A stretch of 64,000 bases of DNA, taken from contig NZ_JBHTFQ010000001.1 of NCBI RefSeq assembly GCF_042666235.1, forward strand, positions 1-64,000. Direction: 5' to 3'. Below the pieces are notes generated by a model. It was given only the letters and a program-made list of their open reading frames with translations, searched no databases and was not told the DNA's origin. Within the stretch, counting starts at the first letter, position 1, and each line of letters opens with the position of its first letter. The position numbers and the translations under genes were made by a program. Positions 57,907-64,000 of this stretch are shown here, in pieces. This DNA comes from Halodurantibacterium daqingensis. Its GTDB lineage: Bacteria > Pseudomonadota > Alphaproteobacteria > Rhodobacterales > Rhodobacteraceae.

Positions 57907-59022
57907 ATGACCTCGCTCTGCGTCAGGGCGCTTGTCCTGTCCCATTTCCGGTCACATCGCCTTGCCCGGCTTGCCTTCGATGGCAGGCCAATCGCCATAT
58001 ATGGCGCCAACGGGTCAGGAAAGACCAACCTGCTGGAGGCCGTCTCGCTTCTGTCGCCCGGCCGGGGGCTGCGGCGGGCAGGCAGTGACGAACTCGCACG
58101 CCGCCCCGAGCGCCTGGGGTGGAAGATCCGCGCGGAAATCCGGACCCCCTCCCGCACGCATGAGATCGAGACCTGGGCCGAGCCGGGCAGTTCGCGACAG
58201 GTCCGCATCGACGGGAAGGCGGCCACGCAGGTGTCGCTGGCCGCCTGTCTTCGGGTGCTTTGGCTTGTTCCGGCGATGGACAGGCTCTGGATCGAACCCG
58301 CCGAGGGCCGCCGGCGCTTTCTGGACCGGATCACGCTCAGCTTCGTTCCCGATCACGCCGAGGCATCCCTGACCTACGAAAAGGCGATGCGCGACAGGAA
58401 CCGGCTGCTGCGCGATCAGATCAACGATCAGGTCTGGTTCAACGGGCTGGAAAGCCAGATGGCGCAGGCAGGGGCGCAGATCATGGCGAACCGGCGGCTG
58501 GCGCTTGCCCGGCTGATGGCAGCGCAGGACAATGCCGATTCCGCATTTCCTCAGGCGGATCTGGCGCTCACCACCTCTGACAGCACAGAGCTGCCCGAGT
58601 CCGAGGCCGGGCTTGCCGAAGCCTTCGCGGCCGGGCGCCGCCGTGACATGGCCGCCGGTCGGACATTGCTGGGGCCACATCGCGCCGATCTGACGGCGAT
58701 CTTTGCCGCCAAGTCGATGCCGGCGGCGCAATGTTCGACAGGGGAGCAGAAGGCACTGCTGATCTCGCTTATCCTGGCGAATGCCCGGGCGCTGATTGCC
58801 GATCTGGACGGTCCTCCGATCCTGCTTCTGGATGAGGTCGCGGCGCATCTTGACGCCGATCGGCGTGCGGCGCTTTATGCCGAGGTTCTTGCGCTTGGTG
58901 CCCAGGCTTTCATGACCGGGACCGGACCCGAGCTTTTTGCCGAGCTGGGCAGTTCGGCACAGGTTCTGGAGGTTCTGGAGGAAAGCGGGGGATCGGCCAT
59001 TCTGGAAAGGAGCAGTCGTTGA
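57907..59022 (+). CDS. recF: DNA replication/repair protein RecF
   Basis: Encodes 371 aa. Walker A is IAIYGANGSGKTNLLEAVSL (about 29-48) and the ABC-type signature region CSTGEQKALLISLILANA is present; ILLLDEVAAHLD is Walker B with D-loop. RecF binds gapped DNA and helps RecO and RecR load RecA. It lies 23 bases after dnaN, in the conserved dnaA-dnaN-recF-gyrB arrangement. Confidence 0.97.
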   Translation: MTSLCVRALVLSHFRSHRLARLAFDGRPIAIYGANGSGKTNLLEAVSLLSPGRGLRRAGSDELARRPERLGWKIRAEIRTPSRTHEIETWAEPGSSRQVRIDGKAATQVSLAACLRVLWLVPAMDRLWIEPAEGRRRFLDRITLSFVPDHAEASLTYEKAMRDRNRLLRDQINDQVWFNGLESQMAQAGAQIMANRRLALARLMAAQDNADSAFPQADLALTTSDSTELPESEAGLAEAFAAGRRRDMAAGRTLLGPHRADLTAIFAAKSMPAAQCSTGEQKALLISLILANARALIADLDGPPILLLDEVAAHLDADRRAALYAEVLALGAQAFMTGTGPELFAELGSSAQVLEVLEESGGSAILERSSR

Positions 59023-59059
59023 ACCTGCATCGAAGGCGCGCGTTGCGGCAGAGGCCCCG

Positions 59060-59680
59060 ATGACCATCACGCCCTGGGATCTGCTGTTCTATGGCGGCGC
59101 ACTTGTCATCCTGTTCTTCACGCCTGGGCCGGTCTGGGTGGCGCTGACGGCGCGCGCGCTGTCAGGCGGTTTTGCCTCGGCCTGGCCGCTCGCCGTCGGG
59201 GTGGTTCTGGGCGACGCGCTCTGGCCCTTGGCGGCGATCTTCGGACTGAGCTGGATCCTCTCTGCCTTCGAGGGCTTCATGGCGCTGATGCGCTGGATTG
59301 CGGCGGGCACATTCCTGATCATGGGATTATTGCTGATCCGCAACGCCGGGCGCGGCCTCTCGTCCGACAGCCGCCTGACCAGGCCCGGTCGTTGGGCGGG
59401 TTTTGCGGCAGGTGTGGCTGTGATCCTTGGCAACCCCAAGGCGATCCTGTTCTACATGGGTGTGCTTCCGGGTTTCTTTGATCTGACGCGGATAACCGGC
59501 GCCGACATCGCGGCAATCGTCGCCATGTCGATGGTGATCCCGCTGGCCGGAAATCTGGCTTTGGCGCTCTTCATCGATCGTGCCCGGCGGCTTCTGTCCT
59601 CTCCGGCGGCCTTGCGGCGTACCAACCGGATCGCCGGCGGGCTTCTTGTTCTTGTCGGCGTGGTAATTGCCCTCACCTGA
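59060..59680 (+). CDS. LysE/RhtB-family amino acid exporter
   Basis: Encodes 206 aa from the ATG at 59060. Six hydrophobic segments and the N-terminal FFTPGPVWVALTARALSGGF motif (G-P-x glycine-proline core of LysE/RhtB) identify the family, along with NPKAILFYMGVLPGFFDL. It is probably an inner-membrane exporter of amino acids or derivatives; the substrate is unknown. It sits between recF and gyrB, 37 bases after recF, and gyrB has its own promoter immediately downstream. Confidence 0.9.
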   Translation: MTITPWDLLFYGGALVILFFTPGPVWVALTARALSGGFASAWPLAVGVVLGDALWPLAAIFGLSWILSAFEGFMALMRWIAAGTFLIMGLLLIRNAGRGLSSDSRLTRPGRWAGFAAGVAVILGNPKAILFYMGVLPGFFDLTRITGADIAAIVAMSMVIPLAGNLALALFIDRARRLLSSPAALRRTNRIAGGLLVLVGVVIALT

Positions 59681-59702
59681 CCCCAAATATGGTGTCCAAG
59701 GC

Positions 59703-59731
59703 GTGACAATGCCGGGCCGAACCACTATAAG
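59703..59731 (+). promoter_or_regulatory. gyrB promoter candidate
   Basis: GTGACA at 59703-59708 and TATAAG at 59726-59731 are separated by 17 bases and match the sigma-70-type consensus at 5 of 6 positions each. It is 27 bases before the gyrB ATG, with AAAGGA between. This is the clearest housekeeping promoter in the window. Confidence 0.65.
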
Positions 59732-59758
59732 TCGCGCAAGTTTCAAAGGAAGATCCGC

Positions 59759-62176
59759 ATGGCCGAAGCAGCACAGATTCCGGAAGAATACGGCGCAGAA
59801 TCCATCAAGGTTCTCAAGGGACTGGACGCTGTCCGTAAACGGCCGGGAATGTATATCGGTGATACCGACGACGGTTCGGGCCTGCATCACATGGTCTATG
59901 AGGTGGTCGACAACGGCATCGACGAGGCCCTTGCAGGCCATGCCGACCATGTGAGCGTCAAGATCCACGCCGATTCCAGCATTTCGGTGACCGATAACGG
60001 CCGCGGCATCCCCGTCGACATCCACAAGGAAGAGGGTGTTTCGGCAGCCGAAGTCATCATGACCCAGCTGCATGCCGGCGGCAAGTTCGATCAGAACAGC
60101 TACAAGGTGTCGGGCGGCCTGCATGGCGTGGGCGTTTCTGTGGTGAACGCGCTTTCCGACTGGCTTGACCTGCGCATCTGGCGCAATGGCAAGGAACACT
60201 ATGCCCGCTTCGAACGCGGCGAAACAGTCAGGCACCTGGAGGTGGTGGGCGAGGCCCATGGCAAGAAGGGCACCGAGGTGCGGTTCCTGGCCTCGACCAG
60301 CACGTTCTCGAACCTCGACTACAGCTTCAAGACGCTGGAGAACCGCCTGCGCGAGCTCGCCTTCCTGAACTCGGGCGTGCGGATCATCCTTGAGGACGAA
60401 CGTCCGGCCGAACCGCTCCGGTCGGAACTGTTCTACGATGGTGGCGTGCGCGAATTCGTGCGCTACCTCGACCGTTCGAAAACCGCATTGATCCCCGAGC
60501 CGATCTTCATCACCGGCGAACGCGACGGGATCGGTATCGAGGTGGCGATGTGGTGGAACGACAGCTACCACGAAACGGTGCTGCCCTTCACCAACAACAT
60601 TCCCCAGCGCGACGGCGGCACGCACCTGGCGGGCTTTCGTGGCGCGCTGACCCGGACGATGAACATCTATGCGCAATCCTCCGGCATCGCCAAGAAAGAG
60701 AAGGTGAGCTTCACGGGCGATGATGCCCGCGAGGGGCTGACCTGCGTTCTTTCCGTCAAGGTGCCCGATCCGAAATTCTCCAGCCAGACCAAGGACAAGC
60801 TGGTCAGTTCCGAGGTGCGACCGGCGGTCGAGAACCTTCTGAACGAAAAGCTGAGCGAGTGGTTCGAGGAGAATCCCGCCCATGCCAAGCAGATCGTCGG
60901 CAAGATCATCGAGGCGGCGCTGGCGCGCGAGGCGGCGCGCAAGGCACGCGAACTGACGCGCCGCAAGACGGCAATGGATGTGGCCAGCCTGCCGGGCAAG
61001 CTGGCGGACTGTCAGGAGAAGGATCCTGCACGTTCGGAACTGTTCCTGGTCGAGGGCGACTCGGCCGGTGGTTCGGCCAAGCAGGGGCGTTCCCGGGCGA
61101 ACCAGGCCGTTCTGCCGCTGCGGGGCAAGATTCTGAACGTGGAACGGGCCCGCTTTGACCGGATGCTGAGCAGCCAGGAAATCGGAACCCTCATCACCGC
61201 GCTTGGCACCGGGATCGGGCGCGACGAATTCAACCTCGACAAGCTGCGTTACCACAAGATCGTCATCATGACGGACGCAGACGTCGACGGTGCCCATATC
61301 CGGACCCTGCTGCTGACGTTCTTCTTCCGCCAGATGCCGCAACTGATCGAGGCGGGGCACCTCTATATCGCCGAACCGCCCCTGTACAAGGTGTCGCGCG
61401 GCAAGTCCGAGGTCTACCTCAAGGATCAGGCGGCGCTGGAGAACTACCTGATCCAGCAGGGGGTCGAAGGGGCCCGCCTGCGGCTTGGCACCGGCGAGGA
61501 GATCATCGGCCAGGATCTGGCCCGCGTGGTGGAAGAGGCCCGCGCCGTGCGGCGCAGCCTGCAATCCTTTCCGACGCACTATCCGCAGCGGATTCTGGAA
61601 CAGGCGGCCATTGCCGGCGCACTTCTGCAGGGACGCGTCGATCAGGATCCGCAAGGCGTGGCCGATGAGGTCGCAGCGCGACTTGATCTGGTGGCGGTGG
61701 AATACGAACGCGGCTGGCAGGGGCGGCCGACCCAGGATCATGGCCTGCGCTTTTCGCGGCTCCTGCGCGGGGTCGAGGAGGTGCGGACGCTTGACGGGCA
61801 GGTTCTCCGTTCGGGCGAGGCCCGGCGGCTTGCCAGCCACACCAAGGCCCTTCAGGATGTCTATCGACAGCCGGCGCGGCTGATGCGCAAGGACCGTGAT
61901 CAGCTGATCCACGGACCGGTCGAGTTGCTGGATGCGATCCTGACCGAGGGCGAAAAGGGACTCAGCCTGCAGCGGTACAAGGGCCTTGGCGAAATGAACC
62001 CGGATCAACTGTGGGAAACCACGCTCGACCCCGAGGCGCGCACGCTGCTCCAGGTCCGGATCGAGGATCTGGCCGAGGCTGACGACATCTTCACCAAGCT
62101 CATGGGTGATGTGGTGGAGCCGCGGCGCGAGTTCATCCAGCAGAACGCGCTGAGCGTCGAAAACCTCGACTTCTGA
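59759..62176 (+). CDS. gyrB: DNA gyrase subunit B
   Basis: Encodes 805 aa. The GHKL ATPase is readable from VRKRPGMYIGDTDDGSGLHH, VVDNGIDEALAGHA and GRGIPVDIH to VSGGLHGVGVSVVNALS. The TOPRIM domain has FLVEGDSAGGSAKQGR and MTDADVDGAHI. The C-terminal block LQRYKGLGEMNPDQLWETT confirms GyrB. With GyrA it introduces negative supercoils. The next gene is convergent fliP after a hairpin. Confidence 0.99.
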   Translation: MAEAAQIPEEYGAESIKVLKGLDAVRKRPGMYIGDTDDGSGLHHMVYEVVDNGIDEALAGHADHVSVKIHADSSISVTDNGRGIPVDIHKEEGVSAAEVIMTQLHAGGKFDQNSYKVSGGLHGVGVSVVNALSDWLDLRIWRNGKEHYARFERGETVRHLEVVGEAHGKKGTEVRFLASTSTFSNLDYSFKTLENRLRELAFLNSGVRIILEDERPAEPLRSELFYDGGVREFVRYLDRSKTALIPEPIFITGERDGIGIEVAMWWNDSYHETVLPFTNNIPQRDGGTHLAGFRGALTRTMNIYAQSSGIAKKEKVSFTGDDAREGLTCVLSVKVPDPKFSSQTKDKLVSSEVRPAVENLLNEKLSEWFEENPAHAKQIVGKIIEAALAREAARKARELTRRKTAMDVASLPGKLADCQEKDPARSELFLVEGDSAGGSAKQGRSRANQAVLPLRGKILNVERARFDRMLSSQEIGTLITALGTGIGRDEFNLDKLRYHKIVIMTDADVDGAHIRTLLLTFFFRQMPQLIEAGHLYIAEPPLYKVSRGKSEVYLKDQAALENYLIQQGVEGARLRLGTGEEIIGQDLARVVEEARAVRRSLQSFPTHYPQRILEQAAIAGALLQGRVDQDPQGVADEVAARLDLVAVEYERGWQGRPTQDHGLRFSRLLRGVEEVRTLDGQVLRSGEARRLASHTKALQDVYRQPARLMRKDRDQLIHGPVELLDAILTEGEKGLSLQRYKGLGEMNPDQLWETTLDPEARTLLQVRIEDLAEADDIFTKLMGDVVEPRREFIQQNALSVENLDF

Positions 62177-62181
62177 GCCGG

Positions 62182-62204
62182 GCCCGCGCCTTGGTGGCGC
62201 GGGC
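62182..62204. terminator. Bidirectional hairpin between gyrB and fliP
   Basis: GCCCGCGCC at 62182-62190 pairs with GGCGCGGGC at 62196-62204 around TTGGT, in the 34-base gap between convergent gyrB and fliP. There is no U tract on either side. Probably a shared terminator. Confidence 0.65.
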
Positions 62205-62210
62205 GACATG

Positions 62211-62942
62211 TCAGAAGTAACTTCGCACCAGCGCCGCCGAAATAAGGCTCCAGCCGTCAGCAACGACGAAGAAGGCCAGCTTGAACGGCAGCGACACGAT
62301 TGCTGGGGGCACCATCATCATGCCCATCGACATCAGGATCGCTGCGACGACGAGATCGATGATCAGGAACGGCAGGAACACGAGAAAGCCGATCTCGAAG
62401 GCGCGCGCAACCTCGCTCAACAGGAACGAGGGAATCAGCAGAGACAGGGGCGCATCGGGCACCAAGGCCTGATCTGCGGCATCAGGTCGGAGAGAGCGGA
62501 GATGCTCGAAGGTTTCGGCGGTGACCCGGGCGGTCATGAAGCGCCGGAACGGATCAAGCGCCTGGGCGAGGGCGGGCTCGACGGCAAGCTCGCCTTCCAA
62601 CAATGGCGCGATGCCGGTTCGATACGCCTCGGAAAAAACCGGCTCCATGACGAAATAGGTCAGGAACAGCGCAAGGCTGACAATCAGCATGTTGGGCGGC
62701 GACTGCTGAAGCCCGATCGCCTGGCGCAGGATGGACAGCACCGTCACGATGAACGGAAAGCAGGTCACCATGATGGCGATGCCGGGCACAAGGCTCAGGA
62801 TCGTCAGAAGTGCAAGCAGCTGCACCGAGCGGGCGGCAAGCGAACCCTCATCCCCAAAGGAAATCGAAATCTCCTGGGCCGTTCCCGCCGAGGGCATCAC
62901 CGCCAGCGCCAGCAGGATCAGCCAACCGAGCCTAAAGCCCAT
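62211..62942 (-). CDS. fliP: Flagellar export gate protein FliP
   Basis: Encodes 243 aa. A cleavable signal peptide (MGFRLGWLILLALAVMPSAGTAQ) precedes four membrane helices. VQLLALLTILSLVPGIAIMV, TCFPFIVTVLSILRQAIGLQQ and PPNMLIVSLALFLTYFVM are FliP signatures, and FEIGFLVFLPFLIIDLVVAA is the last helix pair. It is the main subunit of the export gate. It overlaps the fliN stop by 11 bases and ends the leftward fliF-fliH-fliN-fliP group. Confidence 0.97.
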   Translation of the reverse strand: MGFRLGWLILLALAVMPSAGTAQEISISFGDEGSLAARSVQLLALLTILSLVPGIAIMVTCFPFIVTVLSILRQAIGLQQSPPNMLIVSLALFLTYFVMEPVFSEAYRTGIAPLLEGELAVEPALAQALDPFRRFMTARVTAETFEHLRSLRPDAADQALVPDAPLSLLIPSFLLSEVARAFEIGFLVFLPFLIIDLVVAAILMSMGMMMVPPAIVSLPFKLAFFVVADGWSLISAALVRSYF

Positions 62943-63207
62943 CTTGCAGATCCGCCACTTCGGTCAGGCGCACGGCAAGCTGCCCCGCCTGATCGCCGTC
63001 AAGCTCCTGCAGTTCGCCCCGCGCGATCAGCTTGTCACCGACATAAAGCTCGACAGGGTCATCCACCTTGCGGTCAAGCGGCAGGACCGAGTCCCTGCGC
63101 AAGCGCAGCAGATCCCGGACGAGCGGGCGGGCGCGCCCGACCGAGATCGTGATCTCGATCGGAACCTGCGTGAACGGATTGGCGGGCGATGCGAGATTCT
63201 CATCCAT
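62932..63207 (-). CDS. fliN: Flagellar motor switch protein FliN
   Basis: Encodes 91 aa from the ATG at 63207 (MDENLASPANPFTQVPIEIT); longer frames run into fliH. VPIEITISVGRARPLVRDLLRL, VLPLDRKVDDPVELYVGD and KLIARGELQELDG form the SpoA domain of FliN. It is part of the C ring that switches rotation and helps dock FliH-FliI. The short N-terminus is typical of alphaproteobacterial FliN. Confidence 0.93.
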   Translation of the reverse strand: MDENLASPANPFTQVPIEITISVGRARPLVRDLLRLRRDSVLPLDRKVDDPVELYVGDKLIARGELQELDGDQAGQLAVRLTEVADLQDGL

Positions 63208-63796
63208 GGATACGTGCCTCTGATTGCAAAGCGTAGAAACCGGTGACGGCGGCACGGATGTGTTCCACGGCATCGTCAAGGTCGATTGCCGTTTCCGTAT
63301 CGCCAAGGCGAAGGGCTGCCTGGCCCGGCAGAAGCGCCGGATCAGCGAAGAAGTGAACCGGGAAGCCGGGATCCTCGATCGCAGCGGTCACGGCCGCCAG
63401 ATCGTCCTGCGCGACCGCGATCTGCACCGGGATCCCGGCCGCCGCAGCGGCCGCAGGCATCAGCACTTCGGAGATGATCCCCGGAAGCGCCGCGCGTGCA
63501 GCCTCTGGCAGAAGCTTGGCCAGCATTTCGGAGAAGAGCGGTTGCAATGCGCGCAGCACATGACCGCGCGCCTCGTGATAGGTGAACGACATTTCCTGAA
63601 GGGCCTGCGCAATATCTTCGCGCAGGCGCAGCTGATCCTGTTCGGCAGCGCGCATCGCATCGTCCAGCCCGCGCTGGTATCCTTCGTCATAGGCAGTCAA
63701 ACGTGCCGTCTCGAGTTCTTGCTCCGAGAAACGTGGCGGCTCGGGCGCGGCTTCGGGCGCGTCGAATTCACGCAGTTGAATCCTGCGGGCCATCAT
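63200..63796 (-). CDS. fliH: Flagellar export ATPase regulator FliH
   Basis: Encodes 198 aa from the ATG at 63796 (MMARRIQLREFD); the second ATG at 63793 is equally possible. An Ala/Pro/Glu-rich N-terminus is followed by a Glu/Ala/Arg-rich helical region (ETARLTAYDEGYQRGLDDAM) and a C-terminal domain with AIDLDDAVEHIRAA. This matches FliH, which binds FliI at the C ring. Overall conservation is low, so placement between fliF and fliN is the main support. It overlaps the fliF stop by 4 bases and fliN by 8. Confidence 0.85.
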   Translation of the reverse strand: MMARRIQLREFDAPEAAPEPPRFSEQELETARLTAYDEGYQRGLDDAMRAAEQDQLRLREDIAQALQEMSFTYHEARGHVLRALQPLFSEMLAKLLPEAARAALPGIISEVLMPAAAAAAGIPVQIAVAQDDLAAVTAAIEDPGFPVHFFADPALLPGQAALRLGDTETAIDLDDAVEHIRAAVTGFYALQSEARIHG

Positions 63797-64000
63797 GCGC
63801 GCTCCTCCCGGTCTTCCATCCATCCGCGCAGGATCTCGACCGATTCCTGCTGGCGTTCCTCGATCAGCCTGCGAAGACGAGATACGGGATCGTCGCTTTC
63901 AAAGCTCTCGCCCGGGTCGCCTGTCATGATGGGGAACATCGGCAGATCGCCAAGATCTATCTCTCCCGAAAGCGGCGGCAGTTCGGGCAGGGCCGTCGCT
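63793..64000 (-). CDS. fliF: Flagellar MS-ring protein FliF, C-terminal part
   Basis: Partial: only the last 69 codons are in the window; the gene continues beyond its right edge. The end is RLRRLIEERQQESVEILRGW followed by MEDREERA, the conserved FliG-binding tail of FliF, with an acidic, Pro-rich linker before it. FliF forms the MS ring in the inner membrane. Its TGA overlaps the fliH start as ATGA. Confidence 0.9.
   Translation of the reverse strand, partial: ATALPELPPLSGEIDLGDLPMFPIMTGDPGESFESDDPVSRLRRLIEERQQESVEILRGWMEDREERA

Noticed and set aside
59327..62263. 978-codon leftward open frame opposite gyrB
   Set aside because: Entirely antisense to gyrB, composition typical of a shadow frame, no recognisable domain.
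1..64000. CRISPR array or tandem repeat system
   Set aside because: No regularly spaced direct repeats were seen anywhere in the window.

Overview
The window is GC-rich bacterial chromosome that reads as a member of the Rhodobacteraceae (Alphaproteobacteria, Rhodobacterales). The main markers are the RegB/SenC/RegA redox signalling locus, a CtrA-type (fla2-like) flagellar gene set with FlaF and FlbT, the alphaproteobacterial hemD-mic60-hemY cluster, an alphaproteobacterial AddA/AddB pair, and a DivL-like PAS protein beside tsaE. No plasmid, prophage, CRISPR array or resistance locus is visible. The only clear mobile-element trace is a decayed IS5-family transposase tail near 37.7 kb.

Layout. 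(A) 31-6104: a decayed aminotransferase 3' end, then a leftward flagellar block (motB, flgE, flgK, flgL, flgI). (B) 6105-7254: a 1.15 kb gene-poor spacer. (C) 7255-32319: core metabolism and regulation: tRNA-Thr(CGU); hemD-mic60-hemY; tsaD-gpsA-yciI-EVE; ahcY with a small glycosyltransferase; a GT8 transferase and HD hydrolase; regA, senC and regB; divL; then the tightly packed tsaE-amgK-murU-addB-addA run, trxA and a capsule-type protein. (D) 32429-49642: the second flagellar block: lytic transglycosylase-flhA-fliR-flhB-small coiled-coil gene (rightward); flgB-flgC-fliE-fliQ-flgF-flgG-flgA-flgH-fliL (leftward); fliI; flagellin-flaF-flbT-DUF1217; FlgJ-like and FlgN-like genes; fliK-flgD. (E) 50265-62176: ubiE-ubiB, mutM, echA, rpsT, dnaA, dnaN, recF, a LysE-type exporter and gyrB. 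(F) 62211-64000: the third flagellar block (fliF C-terminus, fliH, fliN, fliP).

The flagellar genes together supply much of one flagellum: export gate (FlhA, FlhB, FliP, FliQ, FliR), export ATPase and stator (FliI, FliH), rod (FlgB, FlgC, FlgF, FlgG, FliE), P and L rings (FlgI, FlgA, FlgH), hook and junctions (FlgE, FlgD, FliK, FlgK, FlgL), filament (flagellin, FlaF, FlbT) and motor parts (MotB, FliL, FliN). MotA, FliG, FliM and most of FliF are not in the window. These genes are split into three blocks by two large housekeeping segments. Candidate CtrA sites (TTAA-N7-TTAA type) lie before divL, flgE, flagellin and the fliK/flgJ divergence. The divL site is an exact consensus match and suggests a loop between CtrA and its upstream regulator.

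Long antisense open frames opposite addB, addA, gyrB and the divL-tsaE region are GC-driven shadows and were not annotated. Starts were chosen from ribosome binding sites, overlaps with upstream stops and family N-termini. Functional names come from recognised motifs and gene order, not from a database search.
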